In this document: positions 42,061 to 49,431 of the stretch, piece after piece
Position numbering within the stretch: position 1 is the stretch's first letter
Layout: each line of letters begins with the position of its first letter
Notes under the pieces: generated by a model
What the model saw: only the letters and a program-made list of their open reading frames with translations
Told to the model about the DNA's origin: nothing
Database searches by the model: none
Assembly: GCF_019753765.1 (NCBI RefSeq)
Contig: NZ_JAIJZW010000013.1
Coordinates: forward strand, 20,307-75,227
Source of the DNA: Microbacterium marinilacus
GTDB lineage: Bacteria; Actinomycetota; Actinomycetes; Actinomycetales; Microbacteriaceae
Length of the DNA: 54,921 nucleotides
Reading direction: 5' to 3'
Position numbers and translations under genes: made by a program

Positions 42061-43005
42061 ATGAGCTACGCCCAGCGGGTGGCGGACCGTCGCCGGGCGG
42101 TCTTCCTGCGTCGCGCCCGCCGTGTGCTGCTGGTGGCGCTCGCCGCTGCCCTCATGCTGATCGTCGAGGTGTCGCTGATCAGCCAGCTCGTGTCGCGGAA
42201 CGAGTCGGCGGCCGTGCTGGCCGCGCAGAGCCCGGACGATTCCGGCCTGACGATCCCCGTGCCGACGATCGATCAGGTCGAGGCCGAGGAGCCGCGCTGC
42301 GAGTCGTCCGCGGCCGGTGACGCGTTGACGGCGAAGGATCCGGCCGCGCTGATCGAGGCGCTCGGCGGTGCCGAACAGCTGCGCGAGGCTGTCGCCGCGG
42401 GAGCGGCGCCGTGCGTCCCGCTGGACGATCCCGTGCTGCCGTGGGTGGTGGTGAACAAGCAGCGCGCGATCGTGCCCGTCGACTACGCGCCACAGGTGCA
42501 GGTCCCGCCGTCGCATGTGGTCGAGGGCGGGCTCCGCGTCGACGTGGTGGACGCGTTCGAGCGGATGGTCGCCGCGGCCGACGAGGAGGGCGCGGGGCGC
42601 GTCAGCCTGTTCAGCGGATACCGCTCGTACGCCACGCAGGTCGCGACCTACGACGCCCAGGTGAGCGCCCGGGGCGAGTCCGAGGCGGACGCGCTGTCTG
42701 CGCATCCGGGGCACAGCGAGCATCAGCTCGGCCTCGCCGTCGACGTGGTCGCCTGCGAGGCGGGCGGGTGCGGAACCATCTACCAGCTCGGCGACACGGC
42801 GCAGGGGCAGTGGCTCGCCGAGAACTCGTGGCGCTTCGGGTGGATCATCCGTTACGAGGACGGCCAGACGGAGACGACGGGGTACGACCCGGAGCCCTGG
42901 CACCTGCGCTACATCGGCGAAGAGCTCGCGGCCGTCTACCACGAGGGCGGGTTCCGTACGCTCGAGGAGTTCTTCGGGCTGCCCGCCGCCCCCGACTACG
43001 GATGA
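42061..43005 (+). CDS. VanY-type D-Ala-D-Ala carboxypeptidase (M15 family)
   Basis: Membrane-anchored cell-wall peptidase of 314 residues from ATG 42061. A basic N-terminus and one membrane helix (about 28-48) place the catalytic part outside the cell. The peptidase M15B domain (about 160-300) has FSGYRSYATQVATY, the zinc motif SEHQLGLAVDV (SxHxxGxAxD, about 218-228) and EPWHLRYIG with the third zinc His and the catalytic Glu. It trims D-Ala from peptidoglycan stem peptides. No vancomycin-resistance genes are nearby, so it is a housekeeping wall enzyme. Nine bases separate it from the convergent radical SAM gene. Confidence 0.92.
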   Translation: MSYAQRVADRRRAVFLRRARRVLLVALAAALMLIVEVSLISQLVSRNESAAVLAAQSPDDSGLTIPVPTIDQVEAEEPRCESSAAGDALTAKDPAALIEALGGAEQLREAVAAGAAPCVPLDDPVLPWVVVNKQRAIVPVDYAPQVQVPPSHVVEGGLRVDVVDAFERMVAAADEEGAGRVSLFSGYRSYATQVATYDAQVSARGESEADALSAHPGHSEHQLGLAVDVVACEAGGCGTIYQLGDTAQGQWLAENSWRFGWIIRYEDGQTETTGYDPEPWHLRYIGEELAAVYHEGGFRTLEEFFGLPAAPDYG

Positions 43006-43014
43006 TCCGCGGTC

Positions 43015-44100
43015 TCAGAACAGACGCGCCGGCTCGGGCGGCCTCGAGCGCGCCGCAGCCCGGCCGCGCGCGGTCGTGACGATGCGCGAAGGGTTCGCCA
43101 CAGCGTTCGGCCGCGCCGACGGCTGCTGCCAGGGGTCGCCGTCGGCGCGTCCGTCCAGCCCGTGTGCACGGACGAGCGGACGGATGCGCTGCGACAGCGC
43201 GGTGCGGTAGGCGCGGGGCGCGTTCACGGACGCGCCGGGGTAGAGACCGCGGTACACCGGCAGCAGGTCGGGGTGCTCACGCGCGAGCCACCGCATGAAC
43301 CACGGCTTCACGCCGGGACGCAGGTGCAGCGCGCCGTGCACGACACGGGCGGCGCCGGCCGCGCGCACTCGGGCGAGCGCGGCGTCGAGCGCGTCGGCGG
43401 AGTCGGTGAGGTGGGGGAGGATCGGCATCAGGAAGACCGACACGGCGAAGCCCCCGTCCGCCGCGGCGCGCACCGTGTCGAGGCGCGCCTGTGCCGTCGG
43501 CGTGCCGGGCTCGATCGCCTGCTGCAGGTCGTCGTCGTAGACCGCGATCGACATCGCGATCGAGATCGGCACCTGCCCATGCAGACGGGACAGCAGGGGG
43601 AGGTCGCGGCGCAGCAGCGATCCCTTCGTCAGCACCGAGAAGGGCGTGCCCGACTCGGCCAGGGCGGTCGCGATCCCGGGCATCAGCCGGTAACGGCCCT
43701 CGGCGCGCTGATACGGATCGGTGTTGGTGCCGAGCGCGACGTGCTCGCGGTTCCAGCTGCCGCGGGCGAGCTCGCGCCGGAGCACGTCCGCGACGTTCAC
43801 CTTCACGACGATCTGCGAGTCGAAGTCGCTCCCCGCGTCGAGCTCGAGGTACTCGTGTGTGCCTCGAGCGAAGCAGTAGACGCACGCATGGCTGCAGCCT
43901 CGATACGGGTTGACCGTCCAGTCGAACGGCATGCTGCTCGGCCCGGGCACGTGGTTGAGCGCCGACTTCGCGGCCACCTCGTGGAAGGTGATGCCGGCGA
44001 ACTCCGGCGTCGTCACGGACCGCACGAGACCGTCCAGCCGCTCCATCCCCGGCAGGGCGTCGTCGTCGATCGCCGCCAGCTGCTGTCCCTGCCATCGCAT
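43015..44100 (-). CDS. Radical SAM protein, Rv2578c/SplB-like family
   Basis: Iron-sulfur radical SAM enzyme of 361 residues from ATG 44100. The cluster motif CX3CX2C is C69, C73, C76 in NPYRGCSHACVYCFARGTHE, followed by VKVNVADVLRRELA and GTNTDPYQRAEGRYRL and ISIAMSIAVYDDDL, all typical of the Rv2578c/spore-photoproduct-lyase-like group. The C-terminal 40 residues are basic and variable. The reaction is unknown; a DNA-repair or tRNA-modification role is often guessed. Two LexA-type boxes and a leaderless promoter lie directly upstream, pointing to DNA-damage induction. I recall that the mycobacterial homologue is in a LexA-controlled region. Confidence 0.9.
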   Translation of the reverse strand: MRWQGQQLAAIDDDALPGMERLDGLVRSVTTPEFAGITFHEVAAKSALNHVPGPSSMPFDWTVNPYRGCSHACVYCFARGTHEYLELDAGSDFDSQIVVKVNVADVLRRELARGSWNREHVALGTNTDPYQRAEGRYRLMPGIATALAESGTPFSVLTKGSLLRRDLPLLSRLHGQVPISIAMSIAVYDDDLQQAIEPGTPTAQARLDTVRAAADGGFAVSVFLMPILPHLTDSADALDAALARVRAAGAARVVHGALHLRPGVKPWFMRWLAREHPDLLPVYRGLYPGASVNAPRAYRTALSQRIRPLVRAHGLDGRADGDPWQQPSARPNAVANPSRIVTTARGRAAARSRPPEPARLF

Positions 44101-44107
44101 GTCGTCA

Positions 44108-44136
44108 ATCGAACATCCGTTCCATGTCGGTGTCAA
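44108..44136 (-). promoter_or_regulatory. Promoter of the radical SAM gene, leaderless
   Basis: On the minus strand -35 TTGACA (44136-44131), 17 bases, -10 TTCGAT (44113-44108), then seven bases to ATG 44100, so the message begins at or next to the start codon. The LexA-type box lies over spacer and -10. Confidence 0.6.
44109..44124 (-). promoter_or_regulatory. LexA (SOS) box 1
   Basis: TCGAACATCCGTTCCA matches the actinobacterial/Bacillus LexA operator TCGAAC-N4-GTTCGA at 11 of 12 fixed positions. It overlaps the promoter spacer and -10, ideal for repression. Confidence 0.7.
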
Positions 44137-44142
44137 GAACAA

Positions 44143-44158
44143 TAGAACGCATGTTCAC
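44143..44158 (-). promoter_or_regulatory. LexA (SOS) box 2
   Basis: TAGAACGCATGTTCAC contains the perfect core GAAC-N4-GTTC. It is 34 bases upstream of box 1, just above the -35. Confidence 0.55.
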
Positions 44159-44239
44159 ATGTGTCACCGTGTCCGCCCGTGTCGCTAGAGTCGGGGCTGA
44201 GCGCCGCGAGCGGGCGGTGCCACCCTGTTGGAGGAACCG

Positions 44240-44635
44240 ATGAGCACGCCCACGCCCGATCAGCCGCCCCTGCAGGGTGCGCCGTACCCGCCCCCGCCGG
44301 CGTACCCGACGGTCAACGTGTACGGCTATCCGCCGCCGCCCCGCACCAACGGGCTCGCGGTCACCTCGATGGTCATCGGCCTCGCCGCGGTGTTCAGCGC
44401 CGCGGTGGCCTGGGTGCCGGTCATCGGCTGGTTCACGCCCCTCTTCCCGCTGGCGGCGGTGATCCTGGGGCACATCGCCGTCGTGCAGATCAACCGCAGA
44501 GGTGAGGGCGGCAAGGGCATGGCGATCACCGGGCTCGTGCTCGGCTACGTGCTGATCGCCGTGAACCTGGCGATCATCGGGCTGATCGCCGCCGTGGTCG
44601 GCACGTTCGTCGGCACCGCCGTCAACCTGAGCTGA
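44240..44635 (+). CDS. DUF4190 family small membrane protein
   Basis: Protein of 131 residues from ATG 44240, with a strong TTGGAGGAA site upstream. A Pro/Tyr-rich cytoplasmic N-terminus (PPLQGAPYPPPPAYPTVNVY, to about residue 36) leads to two membrane helices separated by a cytoplasmic loop (VVQINRRGEGGKGMAITGLV). NGLAVTSMVIGLAAV and GKGMAITGLVLGYV are the paired halves of the DUF4190 repeat. Function unknown. A terminator separates it from the convergent ECF cassette. Confidence 0.88.
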   Translation: MSTPTPDQPPLQGAPYPPPPAYPTVNVYGYPPPPRTNGLAVTSMVIGLAAVFSAAVAWVPVIGWFTPLFPLAAVILGHIAVVQINRRGEGGKGMAITGLVLGYVLIAVNLAIIGLIAAVVGTFVGTAVNLS

Positions 44636-44653
44636 GTCGCTCCCGCCTCGCCG

Positions 44654-44685
44654 CGCCCCGTCGGGCGATGCGCGGCGACGGGGCG
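44654..44685. terminator. Bidirectional terminator between the DUF4190 gene and the ECF cassette
   Basis: CGCCCCGTCG (44654-44663) and its exact complement (44676-44685) form a 10-bp stem with a 12-base loop between two convergent genes. Confidence 0.7.
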
Positions 44686-44700
44686 ATCGGCGATGGGCGC

Positions 44701-45261
44701 TCAGCCGCCGGTCGTCGGGCGTCGGCGTCGCACCGACGCGGCGACGCCGGCGTGGCGCAGTCGATCGGCGATCAGGATCCCCAGAGCCGTGGCGGCCACG
44801 CAGCTCGCGATGGTGAGGGCGAAGAATCCGACGATCGCGACCGGCGACATCGACCAGAGATCGAAGGACGCCGCGGCGGCGATCGGGTAGACGACGCCCA
44901 CCGCGACGGCGCCCGCGTAGTGCTGCCAGAGGGTCCAGAATCGCCACAGCACCACGAGGAAGAGCGCCTCGGGGAAGAACGACCACCACGCGTTGGTGAG
45001 CACGCTGTAGAAGCCGTAGCCGGAGAACGGGGCGATCACGAGGCCGGCGATCACTCCCGTGAGCAGCCCCGCCATCGGCCGCTGCAGCAGGCGCAGGGCG
45101 ATGACCGCCGGCAGGATCCAGAGCCCGGCGATCGCGACGGAGGCGAAGGGCACGGTCGCGAACAGAGCGGTGGAGACCCAGTTCGCGGGCGCCAGCAGCA
45201 GCCCGCCCGCGACCCCGAGCGCGGCGCACGTCAGGAGATACGCCGTCGAGACGCGGCTCAC
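44701..45261 (-). CDS. ECF transporter S component, YkoE-like (S2)
   Basis: Substrate-binding membrane subunit of an energy-coupling-factor importer, 186 residues and about six helices, from GTG 45261, which overlaps the stop of the siderophore-interacting protein (GTGA). LLTCAALGVAGGLLLAPANW and LWILPAVIALRLLQRPMAGL align well with the second S component at 48773-49327, so the two are paralogues. Both look like YkoE, the S subunit of a thiamine-precursor importer in Bacillus. Here the iron-controlled context and reductase neighbour suggest an iron-related substrate instead (inference). Last gene of the cassette. Confidence 0.85.
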   Translation of the reverse strand: MSRVSTAYLLTCAALGVAGGLLLAPANWVSTALFATVPFASVAIAGLWILPAVIALRLLQRPMAGLLTGVIAGLVIAPFSGYGFYSVLTNAWWSFFPEALFLVVLWRFWTLWQHYAGAVAVGVVYPIAAAASFDLWSMSPVAIVGFFALTIASCVAATALGILIADRLRHAGVAASVRRRRPTTGG

Positions 45262-46133
45262 GACGCCTCGCCCGAGGCGCGTGCCGCCTTCGGTGCGGGG
45301 GACGCTGACCCGGACCGCCAGTAGCCGACGAAGCTGACCGCGTTCCTGTCGAGGCCGCGTTCGCCGACCAGCAGGCGACGAGCGCCGGTCGCCAGCGCCT
45401 GCTCGCCGACGACGAAGGCGTGCAGGCCGGGCTGCGTCACGTCGGCCTCTCGCAGCGCCGCCAGGGCCCGGGCGCCGGGCACCTGGTGCGGGTCGTCCCG
45501 CACCAGCCACCGCACCTCGACTCCCGCGGGGCGATCGAACTCCAGCACGTCGTCCGCGTGCGGGGCCTCGATCAGCACGAGCCCGGAGGCGTCGTCGGGA
45601 AGCGTCGCGCAGACCCCGGCGATCGCCGGCTGTCCGGTCTCGTCGGCGACCAGGAGCACCTGTCGCACTCCTCGCTCCGGGTTGAATCCGAGGCCCTCGT
45701 CGATGATCACGACGTCCTCGCCCGGCGCGCACGTCTCGGCCCAGCGCGACGCGGGGCCCGCCGTCCCGTCGGAGGCCGATCCGTGGAGCACGAAGTCGAC
45801 GTCGATCTCCGGCCCGCCGTCGGCGCTCGACGCGCGGTACGCGCGGACCGTGTAGTTGCGCATCACCGGGCGCAGGCCGTCCGGGATGCGGAGGTATCTC
45901 AGGTACCCGAGCAGACGGTTCGCCTTGGCGGGCAGGCGCTCGAGTCCCTCCTCGCCGCTGACCGGCAGGAAGATCCGGAACCACTGGTCGTATCCCATGG
46001 GGCGGAACCGTTCGATCTCGCCGTCGGCGAGCGTGATGCGCATCCAGTGCGGTGACAGGCGCTCGGCGCGACGCACGGTGAGGCGCAGCAGCTCCTGCTG
46101 GGCCGGTTTCACGAGGCGGGCGGAAGATGCCAT
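45258..46133 (-). CDS. Siderophore-interacting protein (FAD-dependent ferric-siderophore reductase)
   Basis: Cytoplasmic flavoreductase of 291 residues. The FAD domain has SPHWMRITLADGEIERFRP and the flavin motif RNYTVRAY; the NAD(P)H-side domain has VLLVADETGQPAIAGVCATL, and the end has AFVVGEQALATGARRLL and AVSFVGYWRSG, the classic pattern of the SIP/ViuB family. Such enzymes reduce ferric siderophores to release iron. It lies 20 bases after the fused ECF energising gene and overlaps S2, so a transporter brings in a ferric compound and this enzyme frees the metal (inference from neighbourhood). Confidence 0.93.
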   Translation of the reverse strand: MASSARLVKPAQQELLRLTVRRAERLSPHWMRITLADGEIERFRPMGYDQWFRIFLPVSGEEGLERLPAKANRLLGYLRYLRIPDGLRPVMRNYTVRAYRASSADGGPEIDVDFVLHGSASDGTAGPASRWAETCAPGEDVVIIDEGLGFNPERGVRQVLLVADETGQPAIAGVCATLPDDASGLVLIEAPHADDVLEFDRPAGVEVRWLVRDDPHQVPGARALAALREADVTQPGLHAFVVGEQALATGARRLLVGERGLDRNAVSFVGYWRSGSASPAPKAARASGEAS

Positions 46134-46153
46134 GGTGGTCCTCTCGATGCGGG

Positions 46154-48739
46154 TCAGAGGGTTGGTGCGAGCGTGGGGGTCACGACGAAGACCGCGGCGC
46201 AGGCGGCCCAGGAGAGCAGGACGAACACCAGGTCCCGTCTTCGCAGCGGCACGACGTGACGCTCGGTGCGCGTGGGGAAGGCGCCGAAGGCGCGAGCGTC
46301 CATGGCGAGGGCGACGCGCTCGGCGTGTCGGATCGCGCTCGCCAGCAGGGGCACGACATAGCCCCAGGAGCGCGACAGCCGCGCGAGCGGTCCGCGTCCG
46401 CCTTGGCCGCGCACGCGATGCGCGGCCCTGATCACGTCGAGCTCATGGCTGAAGCGCGGCACGAAGCGGTACGCCGCCAGCGCCGTGTAGCCGATGCGGT
46501 ACGGCACGCGCAGGTGCTGCACCGCGGCGCGCACGAGGTCGGGGCCCGCCGTCACCGCGCCGCTCAGCACCGCGAGCATCACGATCGCCGCGAGCCTCAG
46601 AGAGGTGGCGAAGCCGATCGCGAAGGCGCCCGTGCGCAGCGTCCAGTCGCCGACGCGCAACGCGATAGCCGTCTCGGACACCTGTGCCGGATCGATCCAC
46701 AGCGAGAACCCGACGCCCACCACCGCCACCCCGAGCGGCACGCCCGCCGCGAGGCCGAGCGTCAGCCGACGCGGCAGCCGTGCGCCGACGAGCAGCACGA
46801 CCGCCGCCAGCAGCAGCATCGCGAGCGGCGTCGCGACGTCGCGGGTGAACACGAGCGCGATCATCGCCGGCGCGGTGGCCGCGATGAGGGCGAGCGGGTT
46901 GATGCCGTGCAGGAAGCGCCATGCGGGGGCGGGCGGGAGAGGCGCGTACGGATCGATGACGGCGGTGCGCTGAGGGGCGATCGTGCCGTCGCCTCGATCT
47001 CGCGACGGGCCCGTCGTCGACGGCGTCGCCGTCGGACGTCCTCCGACGGCGACGGTCGAGACCGCGCGAAGCGCGCGATGGACCGGCGGCAGTCGCAGCC
47101 CGGCGCCCTCCAGCAGCCCCTCGTCGGCGAAGACCTCCACGGTGCGTCCCGATGCCACGACCTGGCCGTCCGCCACGACGACGACGTGCGTCGCGTGCTC
47201 GGCGACCAGCTGCAGGTCGTGCGTGACGATGAGCACGGTCGTGCCGCCCGCGTGCAGCTCGCGCAGCAGCGTCAGCAGCTCGGACGCCCGAGCCCGGTCC
47301 TGCCCGAAGGTCGGCTCGTCCAGGGCCAGCAGAGACGGGCCTGCCGGCCCTGCGCCTCCGGAGATCAGCGCCGTCCCGACCGAGAGGCGCCGCTTCTGGC
47401 CGCCCGACAGCAGGAAGGGGTGGGCCTGCGCGCGCTCCGTCAGGCCGAACCGATCGAGCATCGCCTCCACGCGCGGGCGCACCTCGTCGTCGGAGGCGCC
47501 GCGCAGGCGCAGCCCGTGCGCGAGCTCGTCGAACACCGTGTGCGCGATGAACTGGTGCTCCGGGTTCTGGAACACGTAACCGACCCGTGCCGACAGCGCG
47601 CGCGGCGACGCCTCGGCCGGGTCGAGCCCGGCGGTGCGGATACGACCGGCCGGCGGCTCGTCGACACCGGCGATCGCCTGCACGAGAGTCGTCTTGCCCG
47701 CGCCGTTCGGCCCGATGACCGCGGTGAACGACCCGGCGGGGATGTCGAGGTCGACGTCGCGGAGGATCTGCGCGCGGTGCTTCGTCACGCTCAGGCCGCG
47801 CACGCGTACCGCGGGCGGCTCGGCCCCCTCCTGCCAGGCGGCGCCGCCCAGCAGGGCCGCTCCCGCGGCGTCGCGCTCGTCGGGTTCCAGTGCGTCGCGC
47901 AGGTCGTCGGGCGTGAGCGGAAGCGGATCGATCGGCCGACCGCCGTCCCGCAGCCGCAGCGCTGCGAGCGTCGCCGACGGCAGCCAGACCCCCATCGCGT
48001 CGAGCGCATCGGCGTGGTCGCGCAGCACCGCCTGCGTCGGCCCGTCGAAGGCGACCCCGCCGACGGCGTCGAGCACGACCACCCGAGTCGCGAGGCCGAC
48101 TGCGGCGTCGAGGTTGTGCTCCACCAGGACGATGGCGCGGTCCCTCTCGGCCACCACCTCCGCGAGGGCGGCGTAGACGTCGTCGATGCCCACCGGATCC
48201 AGGTTCGCCGTCGGCTCGTCGAGCACCAGGACGGGCGGGTCCATGGCGAGCGCGCAGGCGATCGCCAGTCGCTGCCGTCCGCCGCCGGACAGGCGGTCCG
48301 GGTTCCACGACCGGTGCTCCCACAGGCCCATGCGGCGCAGGGCGCGCTCGGAGCGTGCGAGCACCTCGTCCGGCGGCAGCAGCAGGTTCTCCACGGCGAA
48401 CGCGACCTCGTCGAGCAGCGTGCCGGCGACGAGCTGGGCGTCCGGGTCCTGGAAGACCATCCCCACGCGCGTGCTGAGCTGCGCGACGGTGTGCGACGCC
48501 GTGTCCAGCCCGTCGACCTCGACGGTGCCGTCGAGCGTCGCCGGCAGCGCATGGGGCACCAGGCCGTCGAGCGACAGCGCCAGAGTCGACTTGCCGCAGC
48601 CGCTCGGGCCCAGCAGCAGCACGACCTCGCCGAGCCCCACGTCGAGCGACACTGCGCGCGGCGTCGGCCGCACCGCGTCGGGATGCGTGATCGAGACGTC
48701 GGTCAGGCGCAGGAGGGGAGGCGTCTCGGCCAGGGGCAC
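46154..48739 (-). CDS. ECF transporter energising module: EcfA1-EcfA2-EcfT in one chain
   Basis: Protein of 861 residues joining all energising parts of an ECF importer. ATPase 1: Walker A GPSGCGKST (about 44-52), signature LSGGGRQRLAIACALAM, Walker B VLVLDEPTANLD. ATPase 2: Walker A GPNGAGKTT (about 343-351), signature LSGGQKRRLSVG, Walker B LLALDEPTFGQD. After a Pro/Thr linker (about 570-605) comes the membrane T subunit with its two coupling motifs AAHRVRG (about 775) and AMDARAFG (about 812). In Bacillus YkoD holds two ATPases and YkoC is a separate T subunit; here they are one polypeptide. GTG 48739 follows a GGTGAGG site and a strong iron box. It serves two S subunits. Confidence 0.92.
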   Translation of the reverse strand: MPLAETPPLLRLTDVSITHPDAVRPTPRAVSLDVGLGEVVLLLGPSGCGKSTLALSLDGLVPHALPATLDGTVEVDGLDTASHTVAQLSTRVGMVFQDPDAQLVAGTLLDEVAFAVENLLLPPDEVLARSERALRRMGLWEHRSWNPDRLSGGGRQRLAIACALAMDPPVLVLDEPTANLDPVGIDDVYAALAEVVAERDRAIVLVEHNLDAAVGLATRVVVLDAVGGVAFDGPTQAVLRDHADALDAMGVWLPSATLAALRLRDGGRPIDPLPLTPDDLRDALEPDERDAAGAALLGGAAWQEGAEPPAVRVRGLSVTKHRAQILRDVDLDIPAGSFTAVIGPNGAGKTTLVQAIAGVDEPPAGRIRTAGLDPAEASPRALSARVGYVFQNPEHQFIAHTVFDELAHGLRLRGASDDEVRPRVEAMLDRFGLTERAQAHPFLLSGGQKRRLSVGTALISGGAGPAGPSLLALDEPTFGQDRARASELLTLLRELHAGGTTVLIVTHDLQLVAEHATHVVVVADGQVVASGRTVEVFADEGLLEGAGLRLPPVHRALRAVSTVAVGGRPTATPSTTGPSRDRGDGTIAPQRTAVIDPYAPLPPAPAWRFLHGINPLALIAATAPAMIALVFTRDVATPLAMLLLAAVVLLVGARLPRRLTLGLAAGVPLGVAVVGVGFSLWIDPAQVSETAIALRVGDWTLRTGAFAIGFATSLRLAAIVMLAVLSGAVTAGPDLVRAAVQHLRVPYRIGYTALAAYRFVPRFSHELDVIRAAHRVRGQGGRGPLARLSRSWGYVVPLLASAIRHAERVALAMDARAFGAFPTRTERHVVPLRRRDLVFVLLSWAACAAVFVVTPTLAPTL

Positions 48740-48762
48740 GGCCTCACCCTAATACGAGCGAC

Positions 48763-48781
48763 TTAGGGCGGCCTAACCCTG
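48763..48781 (-). promoter_or_regulatory. Iron box (DtxR/IdeR-type operator) inside the ECF cassette
   Basis: TTAGGGCGGCCTAACCCTG matches 13 of 19 consensus positions, with both TTAGG and CCTAACC half-sites intact. It overlaps the stop codon of S1 and lies about 25 bases before the fused ECF gene. A further half-site CCCTAA at 48748-48753 forms another inverted pair with TTAGGG. Confidence 0.75.
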
Positions 48782-49327
48782 TCGGGACGCCTCGGTGCCC
48801 GCGACCCCGGCCCGGCGCAGCGCGGCCGAGACGGACAGGCCGACGATGCTCCACGCGACGGGCCCGGCGACCGCGAGCACGATGTAGAGCACCTGTGCCC
48901 ACAGGGCGAGGTTCTCGAGGTCGGCGGCGAACGCGACCGCCACGGCGACGAGGGCCCCGATCGCGACGGCGGTCGCGATCAGGCGCAGCGGCGACCAGGA
49001 CCGGTACCGGCCGATCGCCGCCGACGCCTCCTGGACGCCGCCGAAGAGCAGTGCGGTCAGCAGGAACTGCCAGAGGTACATGGGGGCGAACGCGCTCGAC
49101 ACGAGGGCGGCGAGCACGTGCGTGGCGAGCGCGGCACCGGGACGCCGCAGCAGCCGCTGGGCGATCACGCCGGGCAGCACGTGCACGCCGAGCACGAAGC
49201 CGTACACGACGGGGGCGGCCGCCAGGACGGCGATCGTCACCCATCCGGCCACCGCTCCCAGCAGGCCGGTGGCGACGCCGACCGCCGCGCACACGAGCAG
49301 GGTGCGGGTGTCGAGCGAACGTGCCAT
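48773..49327 (-). CDS. ECF transporter S component, YkoE-like (S1)
   Basis: Second S subunit, 184 residues, about six helices. LLVCAAVGVATGLLGAVAGW and VHVLPGVIAQRLLRRPGAAL match the same regions of the S component at 44701-45261. It is the first gene of the cassette, 33 bases before the fused ATPase/T gene, and its last codon overlaps the iron box, so it may be expressed from a separate promoter and thus be less iron-dependent. It should compete with or complement the other S subunit for the single energising protein. Confidence 0.86.
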   Translation of the reverse strand: MARSLDTRTLLVCAAVGVATGLLGAVAGWVTIAVLAAAPVVYGFVLGVHVLPGVIAQRLLRRPGAALATHVLAALVSSAFAPMYLWQFLLTALLFGGVQEASAAIGRYRSWSPLRLIATAVAIGALVAVAVAFAADLENLALWAQVLYIVLAVAGPVAWSIVGLSVSAALRRAGVAGTEASRQG

Positions 49328-49345
49328 GTGCTGAGCCTAAGGCGT

Positions 49346-49375
49346 GACCGACCGTCGGGCGTGCGACGGTCGGTC
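49346..49375. promoter_or_regulatory. 30-bp inverted repeat in a divergent promoter region
   Basis: GACCGACCGTCG (49346-49357) and its exact complement (49364-49375) are separated by six bases. The genes on both sides point away, so it is not a terminator for them; a dimeric-repressor operator is the likely reading. Confidence 0.5.
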
Positions 49376-49419
49376 GCCCGCGCCCGCGATTTCACACTGC
49401 GCGCGAGCGCCCGGGCAGG

Positions 49420-49425
49420 GATAAT
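49420..49425 (+). promoter_or_regulatory. -10 element GATAAT, leaderless promoter
   Basis: GATAAT is followed by six bases and ATG 49432. This promoter fixes the start of the sortase-like gene at 49432. Confidence 0.5.
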
Positions 49426-49431
49426 GCCCTC

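Noticed and set aside
49326..49344. Iron box at the start of S1 (TGAGCCTAAGG)
   Set aside because: Only one half-site fits, roughly 10 of 19 positions; too weak next to the clear box at 48763.
49328..49431. TPP riboswitch upstream of the ECF cassette
   Set aside because: No CTGAGA-type thi-box core or matching helices are present; the region is only 104 bases and mostly an inverted repeat.
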